Assembly (NCBI GenBank): GCA_900316015.1
Contig: ONBG01000010.1
Location: 1-64,000, forward strand
Length of the DNA stretch: 64,000 nucleotides
From: an uncultured Prevotella sp.
Lineage (GTDB): Bacteria; Bacteroidota; Bacteroidia; Bacteroidales; Bacteroidaceae
Direction: 5' to 3'
Each line of letters begins with the position of its first letter. Position 1 is the stretch's first letter. The translations under genes were made by a program, and so were the position numbers. This document shows, one piece after another, positions 1 to 9,086 of the stretch. The notes under the pieces were generated by a model. The model was given only the letters and a program-made list of their open reading frames with translations, had not been told where the DNA came from and did not search any database.

Positions 1-40
1 TTAATAACAGAAGTTTTTCTTCTTCAGTGTACTGATTCAT
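1..40 (-). CDS. 5' end of an unidentified protein, cut by the window edge
   Basis: An ATG at 40 reads leftwards off the window and gives MNQYTEEEKLLLL with no stop. A purine-rich AAAAGG stretch lies 10 to 15 nt upstream. It follows folK in the same direction after 74 nt, so it could be the next gene of that operon. Too little is present to name a family. Confidence 0.4.
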   Translation of the reverse strand, partial: MNQYTEEEKLLLL

Positions 41-114
41 TACTTTTTTTCCTTTTACTTCTTTTTAATGAAGTGTCAACTTATTCAGTACAATACATAA
101 GGGCAAGCCAGGTT

Positions 115-522
115 CTATCTTCTGATTTCGTTCAAGGGCTTCATGACGAAATCCCGTTCTGTCATCAAGGGATGGGGGATCTTCAGGTCGGGTTCGTCAA
201 CACACAAGTCATCATACAGAAGGATATCAATGTCTATGACACGGTCGTGGTATGCTCCGTCTTTTGTCTTCTCTACCCTGCCTAAGTCCTTTTCTATCTG
301 CTGGGTTGTCTCTAACAACTGGCGGGGAGCAAGCTCCGTCTCGACGCATACCGCGGCGTTGATGAAATCATTCGGGGACTCGAATCCCCAGGGCTTGGTC
401 TCATAGTAGGAGGAGAGTCGCTTGACTTCCCCGATCCGAAGACCAATATCGGCAACCGCATCCCGGATCATCCGCTTACGGTTGCCGATATTAGAGCCCA
501 GTCCTAAGTATACTGTATGCAT
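115..522 (-). CDS. folK: 2-amino-4-hydroxy-6-hydroxymethyldihydropteridine pyrophosphokinase (HPPK)
   Basis: This enzyme transfers pyrophosphate from ATP to 6-hydroxymethyl-7,8-dihydropterin in cytoplasmic folate synthesis. The N-terminus carries the family LGLGSNIGNR motif (about residues 6-15), and the RVIDIDILLYDD stretch near residue 95 holds the metal-binding Asp pair. At 135 residues it is shorter than the usual 155-165, but it ends after the conserved HPLM and FVMKPL segment, so it is probably complete. It is the distal gene of the ftsX-to-folK run and starts 3 nt after queA ends. folE, another folate gene, lies separately at 32 kb. Confidence 0.93.
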   Translation of the reverse strand: MHTVYLGLGSNIGNRKRMIRDAVADIGLRIGEVKRLSSYYETKPWGFESPNDFINAAVCVETELAPRQLLETTQQIEKDLGRVEKTKDGAYHDRVIDIDILLYDDLCVDEPDLKIPHPLMTERDFVMKPLNEIRR

Positions 523-525
523 GGG

Positions 526-1707
526 TTAATCATTCACGATGAGGAGGGCATCACCATAACAGCCAAACTTATAGCCGTTCTTGACCGCTAAGTTATAAGC
601 CTCCATCACCAAGTCATAGCCGCCAAAGGCCGCCGTTGTCATGAGCAAGGTAGACAAGGGATGGTAGAAATTGGCAATCATCGTGTCGGCAAGGCCAAAC
701 TCATAAGGTGGGAAGATAAACTTATTCGTCCATCCTTCAAACTCTTTCAGCAGTCCGTCCGTGCCCACTGCGGTCTCCGTTGCCTTGACCACGCTGATGC
801 CAACCGCACAAACATGATGCCCTTCCGTTTTCGACTTGTTGACAAGGTCGCAAGCCTCTTTCTCCACGAACATCTGTTCAGAATCCATCTTATGCTTCGT
901 CAGGTCTTCCACTTCAATATCATGGAAGTTGCCCAACCCGCAATGCAAGGTGATAAAAGCAGAGTTGATGCCTTTGATCTCCATCCGTTTCATCAGCTCC
1001 CTACTGAAATGGAGCCCTGTTGCAGGTGCCGTTACCGCCCCCTCATTCTTGGCAAAGATACACTGGAAGTCCTCCTGGTCCTCCAAGGTGGCAGGACGGT
1101 CGAACTCTCCCTCTGCGTTCTTATGGTCGATGATATAATGGGGCAGCGGAGCTTCTCCCAAGGCAAACAGCTCGCGCTTGAACTCATCATGCGGACAATC
1201 ATAGAGGAAGCGCAGGGTACGACCACGACTGGTAGTATTGTCGATTACCTCAGCCACCATGGTGCCAGTGTCATCGAAGAATAGCTTATTGCCGATGCGG
1301 ATTTTGCGGGCAGGCTCCACAAGCACGTCCCAAAGCCGCATTTCCTCGTTGAGCTCACGCAGGAGGAAAACCTCGATCTTGGCATCTGTCTTCTCCTTGG
1401 TGCCATACAACCGGGCAGGGAACACTTTCGTATCATTGAAGATGAAGGTATCGCCCTCATCGAAGTAATCGATTACATTTCTGAAGTCCAGGTATTCGCC
1501 CTCGATGGGATTTCCCTTTTCATCCTTCTTGAACATCTCGATTCTCTGAGATTGCTTATGCAGCACCATCAGACGGCACTCATCCCGACGGGTGACGCGG
1601 AAAGAGCCTTTCGTCCCATCATCGTTCGTGTACTCATGGACGATGCTATGGGGGTACAATGCTACCTGGTCCTCAGGCAATTTGAATTTAAATTGAGATA
1701 ACTTCAT
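526..1707 (-). CDS. queA: S-adenosylmethionine:tRNA ribosyltransferase-isomerase
   Basis: QueA moves the ribosyl part of SAM to 7-deazaguanine in tRNA to give epoxyqueuosine. Family blocks include [19 protein letters not shown] at the start, [15 protein letters not shown] near residue 88, GEAPLPHYI, and the [13 protein letters not shown] and LHCGLGNF segments in the C-terminal half. The protein has 393 residues against about 345 in proteobacteria. The extra length is a segment after the first block (about residues 25-75). It lies 18 nt after truB, so two tRNA-modification genes are adjacent. Confidence 0.96.
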   Translation of the reverse strand: MKLSQFKFKLPEDQVALYPHSIVHEYTNDDGTKGSFRVTRRDECRLMVLHKQSQRIEMFKKDEKGNPIEGEYLDFRNVIDYFDEGDTFIFNDTKVFPARLYGTKEKTDAKIEVFLLRELNEEMRLWDVLVEPARKIRIGNKLFFDDTGTMVAEVIDNTTSRGRTLRFLYDCPHDEFKRELFALGEAPLPHYIIDHKNAEGEFDRPATLEDQEDFQCIFAKNEGAVTAPATGLHFSRELMKRMEIKGINSAFITLHCGLGNFHDIEVEDLTKHKMDSEQMFVEKEACDLVNKSKTEGHHVCAVGISVVKATETAVGTDGLLKEFEGWTNKFIFPPYEFGLADTMIANFYHPLSTLLMTTAAFGGYDLVMEAYNLAVKNGYKFGCYGDALLIVND

Positions 1708-1725
1708 GACTGTATAATCTCCTTT

Positions 1726-2433
1726 CTAAGATTTAGTATTTTCTATTTCCTGGTGAGCCATCCATTCCTCAAAATGGTCGAAATCAACACACTCGTCCAA
1801 CTTGACATCCCCGACGCGTGTCCTGCACAAAGATGTCAGGAAAGCTCCGCTCCCCAAAGCACGTCCCAAGTCCCTTGCTAAGGAGCGAATGTAGGTGCCT
1901 TTCCCGCAGACCACCCTGATGCTCATTTGCATGGCAACAGGATCAAAGCCGGTCAGCTCAATCTCATCGATATGGACTACCTTTGGCTTTAGCTTTACCT
2001 CTTGGCCATCCCGGCGTAGTTGGTAAGCACGGTCGCCATTGATCTTGCAGGCACTATATGACGGTGGGACCTGCTCGATATCGCCGATGAATTGCGGCAA
2101 GATCCCCAAGATCAGTTCTCGAGTGATATGCTTGGTAGGATACACCTGGTTGACAGTATGCTCACGGTCGTAACTGTCTGTGGTGGCCCCTAACTGAAGG
2201 GTGGCTGTATATTCCTTCGTATGGTACTGCAGGCTCTCAATCTTCTTGGTAGCCTTGCCCGTACAAAGGATCAAGACACCTGTTGCCAAGGGATCCAACG
2301 TTCCCGCATGTCCCATTTTCACCTTTCTTCCTACCCTCTTGGATACCAGATAGCGAATGTGTGCCAAGGCACCGAAGCTCGACATCCGATAGGGCTTGTT
2401 AATATAGATGATCTCGCCTTCCTGGAAATTCAT
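1726..2433 (-). CDS. truB: tRNA pseudouridine-55 synthase
   Basis: TruB makes pseudouridine 55 in the T-loop of tRNAs. The catalytic motif GHAGTLDPLATG is present with Asp47 as nucleophile, followed by the YTATLQLGATTDSYD block and the RVVCGKGTYIRSLARDLG motif. At 235 residues it has the short form without a PUA domain, as is common in Bacteroidetes. Its ATG immediately follows the uppP stop codon with no gap, which suggests translational coupling. Confidence 0.96.
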   Translation of the reverse strand: MNFQEGEIIYINKPYRMSSFGALAHIRYLVSKRVGRKVKMGHAGTLDPLATGVLILCTGKATKKIESLQYHTKEYTATLQLGATTDSYDREHTVNQVYPTKHITRELILGILPQFIGDIEQVPPSYSACKINGDRAYQLRRDGQEVKLKPKVVHIDEIELTGFDPVAMQMSIRVVCGKGTYIRSLARDLGRALGSGAFLTSLCRTRVGDVKLDECVDFDHFEEWMAHQEIENTKS

Positions 2434-3351
2434 TTAGTCAACCATTACAAGTGAATGACCGGTCAAGAGCAGGATGAGGATGATCCCGCCAACGATAATG
2501 CGATACCAGCCGAAAGCCTTGAACCCATATTTCGTCAGGAACCCAACGAACCATTTCATGGCGAAGATGGCAACGACAAAGGCGATCACGCAGCCTAAGA
2601 CCAGCAGGAAAATATTCTGCGATGTGGCCCAGTCATTGGGCTCCCCAAACATCTCAAACAAGTCGAGCAGGGTCGCCCCTGCCATAGTGGGGACAGCCAA
2701 GAAGAAACTGAACTCGGCTGCTTTCTTCCGGGTCAGTTTCTGCTGCATTCCCCCTACGATCGTAGCCATGGAGCGGCTGACCCCCGGGATTACCGCAAGA
2801 CACTGGAAAATTCCGATCTTGAACGCCCGTTTCTCATCCACTTTGTTCTCGTCCGTTCCCTTGTTGAAGATCCGGTCGCAAAACAACATGAAGACTCCGC
2901 CCACGACCAACATCACCGCCACGACGGTGACACTGTCGAGCAACCAATCCAGCAACCCGCTTTTCTTCGCAGCCAAGCCTATCACAACAGCGGGGAGGAC
3001 ACCTACCACCAAGAGCCAATAGAAGTAGAACCTGTGATAGAAGATCCTCCATCCTCGAAGGATCCCTTTCCAGATTTTCTTCCATCCATGGCATCCCTCG
3101 TAATAAACGTCCCGCGGATCAAGACCGGGCACAGGGGAATGGTCGAGGATAAAGAACTTCTTCCAATACAGGCATACCACCGAGAGGATGGCTCCAAACT
3201 GGATGATAAAGGTAAAGGCGTGGACAAAGGGGTCCCCTTGCCTGACACCTAACAAGTTCTGCGTAATGATCATGTGCCCCGTACTGGACACTGGGAGGAA
3301 TTCTGTCAACCCCTCCACAATAGCGATGATAATAGTTTGCAGTGTCGTCAT
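2434..3351 (-). CDS. uppP: Undecaprenyl-diphosphatase
   Basis: This membrane enzyme dephosphorylates undecaprenyl pyrophosphate and so recycles the lipid carrier for peptidoglycan and surface glycans. The EGLTEFLPVSSTGHM motif lies near residue 14 and the PGVSRSMATI motif in the middle; both form the active site of the BacA/UppP family. Several hydrophobic helices follow. At 305 residues it is slightly longer than the Escherichia coli protein because of a charged loop (about residues 70-100). The start overlaps the stop of the DUF3098 gene as TAATG. Confidence 0.96.
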   Translation of the reverse strand: MTTLQTIIIAIVEGLTEFLPVSSTGHMIITQNLLGVRQGDPFVHAFTFIIQFGAILSVVCLYWKKFFILDHSPVPGLDPRDVYYEGCHGWKKIWKGILRGWRIFYHRFYFYWLLVVGVLPAVVIGLAAKKSGLLDWLLDSVTVVAVMLVVGGVFMLFCDRIFNKGTDENKVDEKRAFKIGIFQCLAVIPGVSRSMATIVGGMQQKLTRKKAAEFSFFLAVPTMAGATLLDLFEMFGEPNDWATSQNIFLLVLGCVIAFVVAIFAMKWFVGFLTKYGFKAFGWYRIIVGGIILILLLTGHSLVMVD

Positions 3352-3602
3352 TATCCTTCCTTCTTGTCATCCGCGTCCTTATCCTTAGGTCTACGGACAA
3401 TCGCGTAAATCATAAACACGAACCCAAACAGGCAGACCACAGGTGCCACCTTGATACGCCTTACGCTGAAGATGTCAGGATCATAATGAGTCTCTGTAGA
3501 ACCGCTCCCACTCATGAGCAGGAAGCCTACGATGACGACCAACATGCCAATTGCCAACAAGATGAAGTTGACCTTGTCAAATGCGAAATTCTTCTTATCC
3601 AT
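3351..3602 (-). CDS. DUF3098 family small membrane protein
   Basis: This 83-residue protein has two hydrophobic helices (about 12-31 and 52-69) separated by a polar loop, and ends in a lysine- and aspartate-rich tail. Its position between ftsX and uppP is the usual place of DUF3098 proteins in Bacteroidetes, and the sequence pattern fits. Function is unknown. Overlap with uppP (TAATG) and a 9-nt gap from ftsX point to one transcript and perhaps a cell-envelope role. Confidence 0.85.
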   Translation of the reverse strand: MDKKNFAFDKVNFILLAIGMLVVIVGFLLMSGSGSTETHYDPDIFSVRRIKVAPVVCLFGFVFMIYAIVRRPKDKDADDKKEG

Positions 3603-3611
3603 TGTCTTTAA

Positions 3612-4493
3612 TTATATCTTATACAATTCCCCGGCCTTCATTCTCAGGAACTTATTGACTGAAATGTTCGCGCAGATAGCCGTGATAATAATGCCAAACA
3701 AGAAAACTGACGCTGCCGTGATAGCCATCACCTGCCACGTAACCACCGTCAAGATATCTGGCTCATAGTTGTAGAGGGCAAACACGCAACCCGACAAAAC
3801 GAGGCAAGCGACGAAGGCCGCGATAACCCCTTCCCAAATGGCTCTCCTGACGAAAGGCCGCCGGATGAAGCCCCAGGAAGCTCCCACCAATTTCATCGTG
3901 TGGATGGAAAAGCGCCGGGCATACACGCTCAGCCGGATGGTATTATTGATCAGGGAGAAAGAAACAAACGTCAGGAGGACGGCGAGCACGATCAAGACCA
4001 AGCCAATCCGGTACAAATTCTGGTTGACTTTATCCACCAGGTCTTTTTGGTAATTGATCTCACTGACCTTGGGATACTTGCGCAGTTCCTTGGAAATCCA
4101 TTTCAAGGAATCATTGTTGGCATATTCCGAAGTCAACGTGATCTCAATGGAAGACGGGAATGGGTTCACGCCATTGGTAAACTCAGAAGGATCCGTCCCC
4201 ATCGCACGGGTCGCTTCCTTCAAAGACTCCTCTTTACTGATATAATGGATTTGCTTGATATAAGGACGCATCTTCAAAGAAGAACATATCTGCTGCGCCT
4301 CTGGATCCGTCATGTCTTGCTCCAACATCATGGTTACTACCAGATTCTCTTTTACATAGGAAGACAAATTCCGTCCTGCAAGGACAGAGAAGACGACCAA
4401 TCCTAACAAAATGAGCACCAATGCGGTGCTGATACATAGAGTAATGGCCTGCAAGCCGTGACGGTTGCGGGTTTTATTTCGCTTTTTTCCCAT
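3612..4493 (-). CDS. ftsX: Cell division protein FtsX
   Basis: FtsX is the membrane subunit of the FtsEX transporter-like complex that controls peptidoglycan hydrolysis at the division site. The topology fits: one N-terminal helix (about 18-40), a periplasmic domain (about 45-160), then three helices, with a KLVGASWGFIRRPF cytoplasmic segment between the second and third. At 293 residues it has the normal length. It is the first gene of the minus-strand operon, with a promoter-like element about 30 nt upstream. ftsE is not in this window. Confidence 0.93.
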   Translation of the reverse strand: MGKKRNKTRNRHGLQAITLCISTALVLILLGLVVFSVLAGRNLSSYVKENLVVTMMLEQDMTDPEAQQICSSLKMRPYIKQIHYISKEESLKEATRAMGTDPSEFTNGVNPFPSSIEITLTSEYANNDSLKWISKELRKYPKVSEINYQKDLVDKVNQNLYRIGLVLIVLAVLLTFVSFSLINNTIRLSVYARRFSIHTMKLVGASWGFIRRPFVRRAIWEGVIAAFVACLVLSGCVFALYNYEPDILTVVTWQVMAITAASVFLFGIIITAICANISVNKFLRMKAGELYKI

Positions 4494-4525
4494 TCCTTAA
4501 AGGCTATAATAATCCAAATTTGGTG

Positions 4526-4533
4526 CAAAGTAA
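4526..4533 (-). promoter_or_regulatory. -7 promoter element of the ftsX-folK operon
   Basis: The minus strand reads TTACTTTG, one base from the Bacteroidetes consensus TAnnTTTG, about 33 nt before the ftsX ATG. No clear -33 TTTG is seen at 19-20 nt. Confidence 0.5.
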
Positions 4534-4637
4534 CAAAAAAAATGTCGATTAAACGAGGGATTAACTACTATTAACTTCGCAGGTTGAAGAAAACGATTTG
4601 TTTTGAATATCAATGCGATTGCGAAGACTTCGATAGC

Positions 4638-5483
4638 CTACGTTCTTATTTTCGCTGCTTCCCATCCTAACAAGGCAGCCTTGCGCTCGCAACCCCAGTG
4701 ATAGTTACCGATACATCCCGTTGCGCGAATCACTCGATGGCATGGGATGAGAAGGGCAACAGGATTCTTCGCAACCGCAGTTCCCACAGCGCGACAGGCC
4801 CTTGGCTCGTGGATAAATGTTGCCAAGTCGCCATAGGTAGTCATCCCACCCATAGGGATCTTAAGGAGGGTCTCCCATACCTTGTATTGGAATTCAGTTC
4901 CCTTTAGATGAAGCTTGATCTCACCCAGATCCCGCCAGTCACGTTCAAAGATGGCAAGTGCGTTCTGCTGTAGGGCATCCTTACCGAGAGAATACTTGGC
5001 GTTAGGAAACTTCGACTTCAGGGCGACGAGGGTATTCTCCCGATCATCGGCGAACTCCATGAAGCAGATCCCTTTGCCTGTAGAAGCCACAAGGATGTCT
5101 CCAAATGGCGAATGGGCAAAATGATAATGGATGTGCAATTGCTCGCCACCGTTTCTGTATTCACCTGGGGTCATCCCTTCTATGGTCACAAATAGATCAT
5201 AAAGCCGTCCTGGGGAAGACAAGCCTGTGCGCCCGGCAACATCAAGCAACGATAAGCGCGTCTCCATCATGATGCGCTTGGCATAGTTCACATTCAGGAA
5301 TTGCAAGAAATGCTTGGGAGACACACCCGCCCACTCCTGAAACATACGCTGAAAATGATATGGGCTCATCGCAACAGCTTCAGCTACCGTCCTCAAGTCC
5401 GGTTGCTCTCCACGATGTTCCTGGATATAACCGATAGCCTTGGCTATTCGATCGAAATTATATTGTGATTGCGCTATTTTCAT
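4638..5483 (-). CDS. AraC-type regulator fused to O6-methylguanine-DNA methyltransferase (Ada-like)
   Basis: The N-terminal part (about 1-105) is an AraC-type helix-turn-helix domain. The C-terminal part (about 190-281) is a methylguanine methyltransferase with the active-site IPCHRVI motif, in which Cys248 accepts the alkyl group. The zinc-binding Ada N-terminal domain that senses methylphosphotriesters is absent. The protein can therefore repair alkylated bases, but how it would sense damage to drive transcription is unclear. It is a single-gene unit with its own promoter. Confidence 0.92.
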   Translation of the reverse strand: MKIAQSQYNFDRIAKAIGYIQEHRGEQPDLRTVAEAVAMSPYHFQRMFQEWAGVSPKHFLQFLNVNYAKRIMMETRLSLLDVAGRTGLSSPGRLYDLFVTIEGMTPGEYRNGGEQLHIHYHFAHSPFGDILVASTGKGICFMEFADDRENTLVALKSKFPNAKYSLGKDALQQNALAIFERDWRDLGEIKLHLKGTEFQYKVWETLLKIPMGGMTTYGDLATFIHEPRACRAVGTAVAKNPVALLIPCHRVIRATGCIGNYHWGCERKAALLGWEAAKIRT

Positions 5484-5589
5484 TTTCTCAACGATAAGTT
5501 CTCAAAACCGGCGATCTCTGTATTGTAGAGGCATCTGATCTCATCCTTATTTAGGACATATATTTGCGTCTTTATTCTCTATCTTGATG

Positions 5590-5620
5590 CAAATTTAGTG
5601 AAATTTTGCAATATATGCAA
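5590..5620 (-). promoter_or_regulatory. Promoter of the Ada-like gene
   Basis: The minus strand shows TTG, 20 nt, then TAAATTTG, about 105 nt upstream of the Ada-like ATG. This fits the Bacteroidetes promoter pattern. Confidence 0.55.
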
Positions 5621-5663
5621 CCCAAAAGTTGCTAAATAAATCCGTGAGAGAGCCCAATTTTAT

Positions 5664-5743
5664 GTCAACCTCGTGTCAACCTTTGACAACCTCAAAACAG
5701 GTTGCAAGCCCGATAAACACTGGGATTTGACAACCTGTCAACC
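5664..5743. repeat. Iteron-like cluster of GTCAACC/GACAACC motifs
   Basis: Five copies of G(T/A)CAACC lie on the plus strand at 5664, 5675, 5685, 5729 and 5737, with one inverted copy (AGGTTG) at 5699. Spacings of 11, 10 and 8 nt put neighbouring copies on about one helical face. No gene is seen in 5744-5974; that stretch is AT-rich with no recognisable signal. Confidence 0.6.
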
Positions 5744-5974
5744 TTTTGCATAAAAAATCTCTAGTATATAGATACAAAATGAGAAAAGCAAGAGCGAGGA
5801 TCTTCACCTTTATGATTACAAGATAATCTATGAAGGTTTCATCTTTTTATTTGAAAACGAATCAGTTGATTGGCAATATACGACTCATAAAATTTGGTTA
5901 AGTGGATGAACATAGCAATCCTTCCCCAGAAACTTTGGAGTGATCTCATACATAGAACGGCATAGGCAGCCTTG

Positions 5975-6997
5975 TTACAGTTTATATTTGAATTCAAAAC
6001 CTACGCCATTCGTATCATCTTCGAGAATGCCTATAAATCTCTGATTATCTTCATCAACCGTAAAGCATGTTAATCGTGGTACATCATAACGTGCAACAGC
6101 TGTGCCACTCCAGCGAATCACTAAAATATTCATTCTCTGTTTGAGGCTTGGATTGTTATATAAAATATAAATATAGTCCTTGGTTGAACAAATATCCACC
6201 ACATAGGAATGTGGAGAAAATGCATTCTTACGCGTATATTCTGGCATGTTTTTCTCCAATTGTAGTGTTATCGAATTTTCTCCATTGTCATTCAAAATAT
6301 GTATAATAGGGAACGAGAAATAAGCTACAGCAAGCTTCCTTTGAGCATGACTATAAGAAGCTATCGTTTGAGATAATTCAAACTTGTTTGCAGAAAAAAG
6401 GGAAGGATCCATGGATGGCAGTTGTATCAGATGGCTAATGCCGCTCTTTGCGTCATAAGTGAATAGTTCTGCCAATTCGACAAGTTTGGATCCAATATAT
6501 TTTTTCTCTTCTGTACGATAGACATAATTAATTCCATACAATCTCTCTTTAGAAAAGTTTTCTATCTCAATTGGGTCGTCAGATCGGGAGTTAAAGTTCA
6601 CTGCAAAAAGTTTATTTGCTCCTCTCTCTAATACGTATGCATATATTTCTCCTTTAATATAAGTGCATTGACCTGTAACTAATGGGGCGATCCACTCACG
6701 ACTTCCATGCCCTCGCTTTAAGCACTTTTTCATAACATGAAAATCTTTGTCACAGACACACAAGAAATTATCTTTGCTTTTTAAAGTAAGAATATATTTA
6801 TCATCTAACTTCATGATGCTGTAGGCATTGTACAAAGAGTCCAATGCCTTTATATGATGACCCTTCAACTTCTGATTGATAGGAAAATCAGAAATTATGT
6901 TTACATCGTTCGAGCATGAACATAGCACAAAGATAACGATAGGCACAACCCATGCGTGCAACTTGCACGCATGAGAAATAAGAAACTTATTTTTCAT
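5975..6997 (-). CDS. BF3164-type beta-propeller lipoprotein
   Basis: The protein has a signal peptide ending in a lipobox (VLCSCSND), then about 310 residues of strand-rich sequence typical of the BF3164 family, thought to fold as a six-bladed propeller. Its role is not known; such proteins are regularly encoded next to NVEALA peptides, as here. The start was set at 6997: this ATG overlaps the stop of the NVEALA frame as TAATG and leads straight into MKNKFLISHA. An ATG four codons upstream (7009) is possible but less likely. Codon use is more AT-rich than in the neighbouring housekeeping genes. Confidence 0.8.
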   Translation of the reverse strand: MKNKFLISHACKLHAWVVPIVIFVLCSCSNDVNIISDFPINQKLKGHHIKALDSLYNAYSIMKLDDKYILTLKSKDNFLCVCDKDFHVMKKCLKRGHGSREWIAPLVTGQCTYIKGEIYAYVLERGANKLFAVNFNSRSDDPIEIENFSKERLYGINYVYRTEEKKYIGSKLVELAELFTYDAKSGISHLIQLPSMDPSLFSANKFELSQTIASYSHAQRKLAVAYFSFPIIHILNDNGENSITLQLEKNMPEYTRKNAFSPHSYVVDICSTKDYIYILYNNPSLKQRMNILVIRWSGTAVARYDVPRLTCFTVDEDNQRFIGILEDDTNGVGFEFKYKL

Positions 6998-7273
6998 TAA
7001 TAGAAACATTTTGACACAGGACCCCTTCCTTTCTCGTCATAAACCTTTTGACAACTTCCACAATCGATGTAAGTGTATCCTTTAGCGACTTTTGATTCTG
7101 AGTAACAAGTATTATAGTTCTCACTTCCCTCTCCAGCTGTTAGTGCCTCAACGTTCTCATCAAGCATAGGTTCTGCTACATCTGTCTTTATTCCAAATGT
7201 TTTATTATTAGTAAATACGACAAATGTCCCTACTAAAAAAAAACATCACCGCAAAAAATATTTTATTTCTCAT
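6997..7273 (-). pseudogene. NVEALA-family exported peptide, frameshifted in a nine-T tract
   Basis: From an ATG at 7273 the frame gives MRNKIFFAVM and then runs into nine T residues (7235-7243). One base fewer would continue as a hydrophobic helix, then LDENVEALTAGEG (the family NVEAL motif) and a cysteine-containing tail with CGSC, about 91 residues, ending at 6997-6999. As read, translation stops at 7208. NVEALA proteins are short secreted Bacteroidetes proteins with a conserved cleavage-like motif and unknown role. The tract could mean decay, slippage-based switching or a sequencing error. The reading frame after the tract is otherwise undamaged. Confidence 0.8.
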
Positions 7274-7803
7274 ATTTTTTAAAATATACTATATCCTTAC
7301 ACATTTCAAAATTCTCACCATTAAACAGTACGGACTGCTTGTGTATGTTTCTTATCTTATATTTCTGTTTCACCTCCTTTTTTAATAGATTTATAGTGAA
7401 GATATGCGAATATTTAGATTTAAAGACAGAATGACCAAACTAAAACATATTATTCTCTATCAAATTATTATGTTTATATTATATAGTCAATTCTCTATTC
7501 TTCGTTACAAATATAGCCAAAAACGATGTAAATCCATAGGAAAATGTCTCCTATTTTCCAACATTTAAAAAAAATAACAATTAGAAAATCGCTTAGTTAA
7601 TGTGTGTTAAAGTTACTTTTAGGGAAGTCAGTAGGCATACAATTCCTACCAAACGGTAACTATAAGACCGAAAAGCGCCCTCTTGCAGGTTCTGTTTTTT
7701 TACCCTAACTGTGCACTCGTGAACAAAACAGAAAGACAACCAAGCGGTTGGAAACCAAGCCAAGTAAGAAACATTATATTAAAAAAAGGAAAGGAAACAA
7801 ATT
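7274..7803. other. AT-rich intergenic region with the NVEALA operon promoter
   Basis: No gene is seen. On the minus strand TATATTTG at 7508-7515 matches the -7 consensus and would give the NVEALA-lipoprotein operon a leader of about 230 nt. Just upstream, 7539-7559 is an inverted repeat (GGAAAAT, 7 nt, ATTTTCC) that could bind a regulator. The part from about 7620 to 7800 leads into the decayed oxidoreductase gene; AAAGGAAAGGAAAC before its ATG is a possible ribosome site. Confidence 0.5.
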
Positions 7804-8144
7804 ATGGCAAATGTAGTACTAATCGGTGCAACAGGATTCGTAGGTTCAGCAGTGCTCAACTAACTGCTCTCACGTGTTCACAAGGTAAAGGATGTGGTGC
7901 GCAATGCAGCTAAGCTGCCCAAGAATGACAACCTCACGGCTATGGAAGAGGATGTAGCCCATGTGGATGCTTTCGCCAACATCGCCAAAGGGAAGGACGC
8001 TGTTGTTTCGGCTTACAGCCCCGGATGGACCAATCCAGATATCAAACGTCTCATCGTCTCATCATCGACCCTGCAACTGACACGAGCCACATCTCTGTCG
8101 AGGACTCTGCCGTGGCGATGGTCGGTGAATTAGCAAGAAGATGA
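7804..8144 (+). pseudogene. NAD(P)-binding (NmrA/YwnB-like) oxidoreductase, decayed
   Basis: The start encodes MANVVLIGATGFVGSAVLN, a Rossmann GxTGxxG motif, then a TAA at 7861 replaces a sense codon. Behind it the same frame continues LLSRVHKVKDVVRNAAKLP and reaches SAYSPGWTNPDIKR. After 8060 a different frame gives the family C-terminus (HISVEDSAVAMVGELARR, stop at 8142). The middle, about 100 codons, is missing. So it has one nonsense change and one internal deletion. Confidence 0.85.
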
Positions 8145-8249
8145 TATAAAAAAAAGATGCAGCGCAAAACTATGCCATACGATCCAGCCTACTGATGAGG
8201 AAAATATCATTTTTTTATCCCAACAGGCGGATAACTCGATAATTTTATC

Positions 8250-8257
8250 TAAATTTG
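8250..8257 (+). promoter_or_regulatory. -7 promoter element of the radical SAM gene
   Basis: TAAATTTG lies 20 nt before the ATG at 8278. No good -33 partner is seen. Confidence 0.45.
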
Positions 8258-8277
8258 CCACAATAAATGATAACATT

Positions 8278-9057
8278 ATGTCAACAGTCATCTATCCTTC
8301 TCCCATCTACGGTCCTATCCATAGCCGCAGGTTGGGGATTTCCTTGGGAATCAACTTAATGCCAGCAGATGGCAAAGTTTGCACGTTCGATTGTATCTAT
8401 TGTGAGTGTGGGTATAATAAGGATCGTCGCCCTACCCTTCCCCGTCCCACTCGGGAGGAAGTAGCCAAGAAATTAGAAGCCAAATTGGTCGAGATGCAAA
8501 GGGACGGACTGAAACCAGATGTTCTCACCTTTGCCGGGAATGGAGAACCTACAGGTCATCCCCACTTCCCAGAAATCATTGATGATACAATTCGATTACG
8601 GGATCAATATTGCCCTCAAGCCCATGTTTCGGTCCTGAGCAATTCCACGTTCACCTACAAACCGGCCGTCAGGGACGCTCTGATGAAAGTGGATAATAAT
8701 ATCTTGAAATTAGACACCGTCGACCCTGCCTATATCAATAAGGTAGATCGCCCTGTCAACCCCGCCTACGATGTAAAAGAAATCATCGACCATCTGAAAT
8801 CATTCCACGGGCATGTCATTATTCAAACTATGTTCATGAAAGGAACCATGGACGGAGAGGATGTGGACGATACGGGTGAGGCGTTCGTTGGACCATGGCT
8901 GGAAGCCGTCAGGGAGATTGCTCCCAAGGAGGTGATGATCTACACCATCGACCGTGAGACCCCAGACCATGACCTGCAAAAGGCTTCTCCTGAGCAATTG
9001 GATGCCATTCGCGACCGCGTAATTTCCATGGGAATTCCTTGTACGGCATCTTATTAG
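8278..9057 (+). CDS. Radical SAM protein (COG0731-like)
   Basis: A CTFDCIYC motif (Cys35, Cys39, Cys42) matches CxxxCxxC, the 4Fe-4S cluster site of radical SAM enzymes. TFAGNGEPTGHP near residue 95 is the SAM-binding GEPT-type motif. At 259 residues only the core TIM-barrel part is present, without an added auxiliary-cluster domain. The substrate is unknown; relatives are annotated as Tyw1-like Fe-S oxidoreductases. It is a single gene, convergent with the FadL-like gene 29 nt downstream. Confidence 0.88.
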   Translation: MSTVIYPSPIYGPIHSRRLGISLGINLMPADGKVCTFDCIYCECGYNKDRRPTLPRPTREEVAKKLEAKLVEMQRDGLKPDVLTFAGNGEPTGHPHFPEIIDDTIRLRDQYCPQAHVSVLSNSTFTYKPAVRDALMKVDNNILKLDTVDPAYINKVDRPVNPAYDVKEIIDHLKSFHGHVIIQTMFMKGTMDGEDVDDTGEAFVGPWLEAVREIAPKEVMIYTIDRETPDHDLQKASPEQLDAIRDRVISMGIPCTASY

Positions 9058-9086
9058 GTGCCGCACAAGGAGTCAGATTCCAAACT

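Noticed and set aside
661-1284. 207-residue frame opposite queA
   Set aside because: Antisense frame within a conserved tRNA-modification gene, with no family features.
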